Below, piece by piece: positions 63,165 to 64,000 of a stretch of 64,000 nucleotides of DNA. A program made the translations under genes and the position numbers. Location: assembly GCA_033980235.1 (NCBI GenBank), contig CM067075.1, forward strand, positions 19,232,844 to 19,296,843, read 5' to 3'. The notes below the pieces were generated by a model. The model saw only the letters and a list, made by a program, of their open reading frames with translations. It did no database searches and was not told the origin of the DNA. The stretch is from Diadema setosum. Lineage: Eukaryota > Echinodermata > Echinoidea > Diadematoida > Diadematidae. Each line of letters begins with the position of its first letter. Position 1 is the first letter of the stretch.

Positions 63165-63253
63165 TATTTCGTCAGGGAGATCTTGGCATCAATTGGTATG
63201 CAGTCTTGAGTGGGTCACTTGAAGTCCAGGTGAGGGAGACATGTAATGACAAG
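63165..63253 (+). CDS. RAPGEF4: EPAC/RAPGEF4-like exchange factor, coding exon 3
   Basis: The acceptor CCCTGGCAG (ending 63164) and donor GTGAGT (from 63254) define an 89-base exon. It completes the Leu codon begun in exon 2 and reads FRQGDLGINWYAVLSGSLEV, then QVRETCNDK, leaving phase 0. This is the beta-roll of a cyclic-nucleotide-binding domain, with the WYxVLxGSL pattern and the same register as EPAC2. The phosphate-binding cassette that contacts cAMP should be encoded in later exons outside the window. Confidence 0.93.
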
Positions 63254-64000
63254 GTGAGTTTCTTTCTCTGCTTCATTTTGTGGCAGAATTGCATGAAAAC
63301 TATTAATTGACAACACCTTGCTTAGTTACTCTGTTCATCAAATTTAATTGCTTTATGAGAGTCTGCATATTTCTTGTTGATATTCTTATGTGATATTCCT
63401 GTGAATTGAGCAGTTCAGAAATGCAAATTCTTCCTGAATATATTTTTTCTGAAAAAATTCTAGGTCTTGTGAAATAACATTAGGTCTGCATTGCTATACA
63501 TGTTCTGGAATGTGTGCCATATTGATGTATCAATCAGGTTTAAATGCAAATATTAATGTATACCAAATGATGAATGGTGGCTAACCCATGTACTTTCTCC
63601 CTTTAAATGTTACCTAATTCCCATCTCTGCATTTTGTTGTCTGCTTATTTCTGTTTATCTTCTTTAGTTTCCTTTCTTTTATCTTATGTTCTCTGCAGTA
63701 AAGAAATATATATGGAACTAGGCCTTCCTTTTTTTTGGTACAATGCAGCTTGTGTTTATGCAATTTTTTTTTGTAATGCTGTGTTTGAGTGATTATTCTA
63801 CTAGTACATTTTCTCCTGATTCTATGTAGTGTTTTTTTTTTCTTGTACACATGTACTTGTCATGATATGTATTCTGTTGTTATTATTGGAATGATGGAAA
63901 TCAAATGCACTGCAAACTTGATCTATTTTTCTGTACAATTATTATTGTCAGTGAATTTCTTTTTCTTGTGCATTCATCTTGTTTCAACATCTGTATTGAT
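63254..64000 (+). other. Start of intron 3, gene continues beyond window
   Basis: It begins GTGAGTTTC. No further EPAC-like exon is found before the window ends, so the gene is incomplete here: the rest of the first CNB domain and all downstream regulatory and exchange-factor (GEF) domains are missing. Confidence 0.85.

Overview
This is a eukaryotic, AT-rich, intron-dominated window from an invertebrate animal. The repeat content (tRNA-derived SINEs, many short foldback/TIR elements, a BEL/Pao retrotransposon, a CR1/L2-like LINE) fits a marine deuterostome, most likely an echinoderm, but that assignment is an inference from style and not proven here.

The only host gene I can support is the 5' part of an EPAC/RAPGEF4-type (cAMP-activated Rap guanine nucleotide exchange factor) gene on the + strand. 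Three coding exons are visible: exon 1 (12209-12324), exon 2 (49057-49199) and exon 3 (63165-63253). All have GT/AG borders, and the codon phases join without a break (phase 2, then phase 1, then phase 0) to give 116 codons. The joined product resembles the N-terminus of vertebrate EPAC2 and runs into the beta-roll of its first cyclic-nucleotide-binding domain. The remainder of the gene lies beyond position 64000. Intron 1 is about 36.7 kb and intron 2 about 14.0 kb.

Region by region: 1-11.7 kb is upstream flank full of decayed transposons, including a LINE remnant at 8.6-10.5 kb that is itself interrupted by a TA-flanked TIR element. 11.7-12.3 kb is the inferred 5' UTR/promoter and first exon. 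12.4-14.8 kb is a strongly strand-biased pyrimidine-rich minisatellite with a period of about 74 bp. 24.3-37.0 kb is a composite: an apparently unclassified DNA transposon with 26-bp TIRs and repeated GATACGTTACC motifs, which has been split by a complete 9.4-kb BEL/Pao element. That element has equal-length LTRs, a CAATG target duplication and an intact 1899-residue polyprotein ORF. 38.4-39.2 kb holds a TTAA-flanked foldback element. 40.5-42.8 kb holds an AATT-flanked element carrying four DR1-type nuclear-receptor sites and four perfect TGACGTCA sites. 46-56 kb holds a four-copy family of an exactly 85-bp TTAA-flanked MITE, a pogo-like element, and a SINE split by a foldback insertion. The rest is intron sequence in which I see nothing coding.

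There is no CRISPR, operon or prokaryotic-type system here. The most original signals are the nested transposon with subterminal repeats, the DR1/CRE-rich element inside a cAMP-effector gene, and the fixed-length 85-bp foldback family.
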